Shown here piece by piece: positions 63,564-64,000 of a DNA stretch of 64,000 nt (its first letter is position 1; each line of letters begins with the position of its first letter). The translations under genes were made by a program, and so were the position numbers. The stretch is taken from positions 1-64,000 of the forward strand of contig CAJJDP010000158.1 in NCBI GenBank assembly GCA_905182995.1, written 5' to 3'. The notes beneath the pieces were generated by a model, which searched no databases, was not told where the DNA came from, and was given only the letters and a program-made list of their open reading frames with translations. This DNA comes from Paramecium octaurelia. Lineage: Eukaryota > Ciliophora > Oligohymenophorea > Peniculida > Parameciidae.

Positions 63564-64000
63564 ATGTAAAATTTGCATCTACCCACCTCACAACTCTATT
63601 ACGAGATTTGTGCCTTGTCCAGAAATAAACGAATTAATGATATCGAAAGAAGAGCCCTCAAAAAAGTAATTCCTTTACGCATTACATAGCTTGTCATTTT
63701 GGATGATTAGTATATTTTCGAGCTTATTGATGACTACAATCAAAAAAGAATTACAGAGACCAAGTTGTAAGATTAACTCATTCTTCTCTCCAAAGATGTC
63801 GATATGAAATGTAACCTATTCAACAACAAGTAGCTGATACTAATGACGAGTGCTAACAAGTTCTTGATTACCAATTCAACCATGCAGAAGCAAAAAAGGT
63901 TATAGACTTCATCTAACAAAATCCACAAATTCCAGAAGAAATAGCCTCTCCTCTAGGTGCTTAATTGTGGAAAAAAAGAAGAGCTGAAAGACAAAGTAGA
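63564..64000 (+). CDS. unknown protein, cut by the window end
   Basis: Partial, 136 codons visible. ATG at 63564 lies 163 nt from the divergent start of the giant gene. A 29-nt intron (63767-63795) shifts into a frame open to the end. Helical, charged sequence: LYYEICALSRNKRINDIERR, then LVILDDQYIFELIDDYNQKR, and after the intron VIDFIQQNPQIPEEIASPLG. No family recognised. Confidence 0.6.

Noticed and set aside
1-64000. Germline (micronuclear) DNA with internal eliminated sequences
   Set aside because: Long genes read through without TA-bounded insertions, and coding density is high, so somatic DNA is more likely.
1-64000. tRNA, rRNA, CRISPR arrays, transposons, telomeric repeats
   Set aside because: None recognised on reading; no transposase motifs and no telomere-like runs.

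Overview
The window reads as somatic (macronuclear-type) DNA of an oligohymenophorean ciliate, most like Paramecium. TAA and TAG occur in frame throughout every recognisable protein and fit glutamine, while TGA alone ends genes. The DNA is very A+T rich. Introns are tiny (mostly 20-31 nt, GT...AG). Placing these introns by hand makes every gene with an exact structure given here close in frame. Only the gene at 16371-16966 could not be solved. Organism identity is inference.

Layout. 1-2579 holds nothing I can support. 2580-12067 is a giant secreted/membrane adhesin-like gene. 12994-15971 is an EF-hand/WD40 protein. 16371-16966 is a small unknown gene, and 16967-19717 is mostly empty. 19718-22900 has a B-box/TLDc-like gene (-) and a sulfide:quinone oxidoreductase-like gene (+). 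23601-28373 is a tight minus-strand run: dual cyclic-nucleotide-binding protein, unknown protein, dual-specificity phosphatase, tail-anchored coiled coil. 28407-30740 is a polytopic protein that I read as a catalytically degenerate membrane pyrophosphatase. 30898-35533 has two small genes and a tandem pair of bZIP genes. 36223-46311 is a ubiquitin-related block: a PUB-domain gene, a membrane-anchored otubain, 4.3 kb of decayed sequence, and a second otubain gene with two near-identical catalytic modules. 47029-50565 has CNOT11, an XRCC1-N-like protein and SRP72. 52156-55566 has a small MGxC protein, a membrane protein, methionyl-tRNA formyltransferase and a small GRD-repeat protein. 55583-63400 is a 2,579-residue secreted protein with five pairs of ConA/LamG-like domains. 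The window ends inside an unknown plus-strand gene.

The genes do not form one pathway. The themes are extracellular/surface proteins (the two giant genes at opposite ends share a paired lectin-like module), ubiquitin handling (PUB plus three OTU modules), signalling (cNMP, DUSP, EF-hand/WD40, bZIP) and core housekeeping (SRP72, CNOT11, MTFMT). The best candidates for something undescribed are the degenerate pyrophosphatase homologue and the PUB/OTU cluster with its recent triplication of the OTU module.
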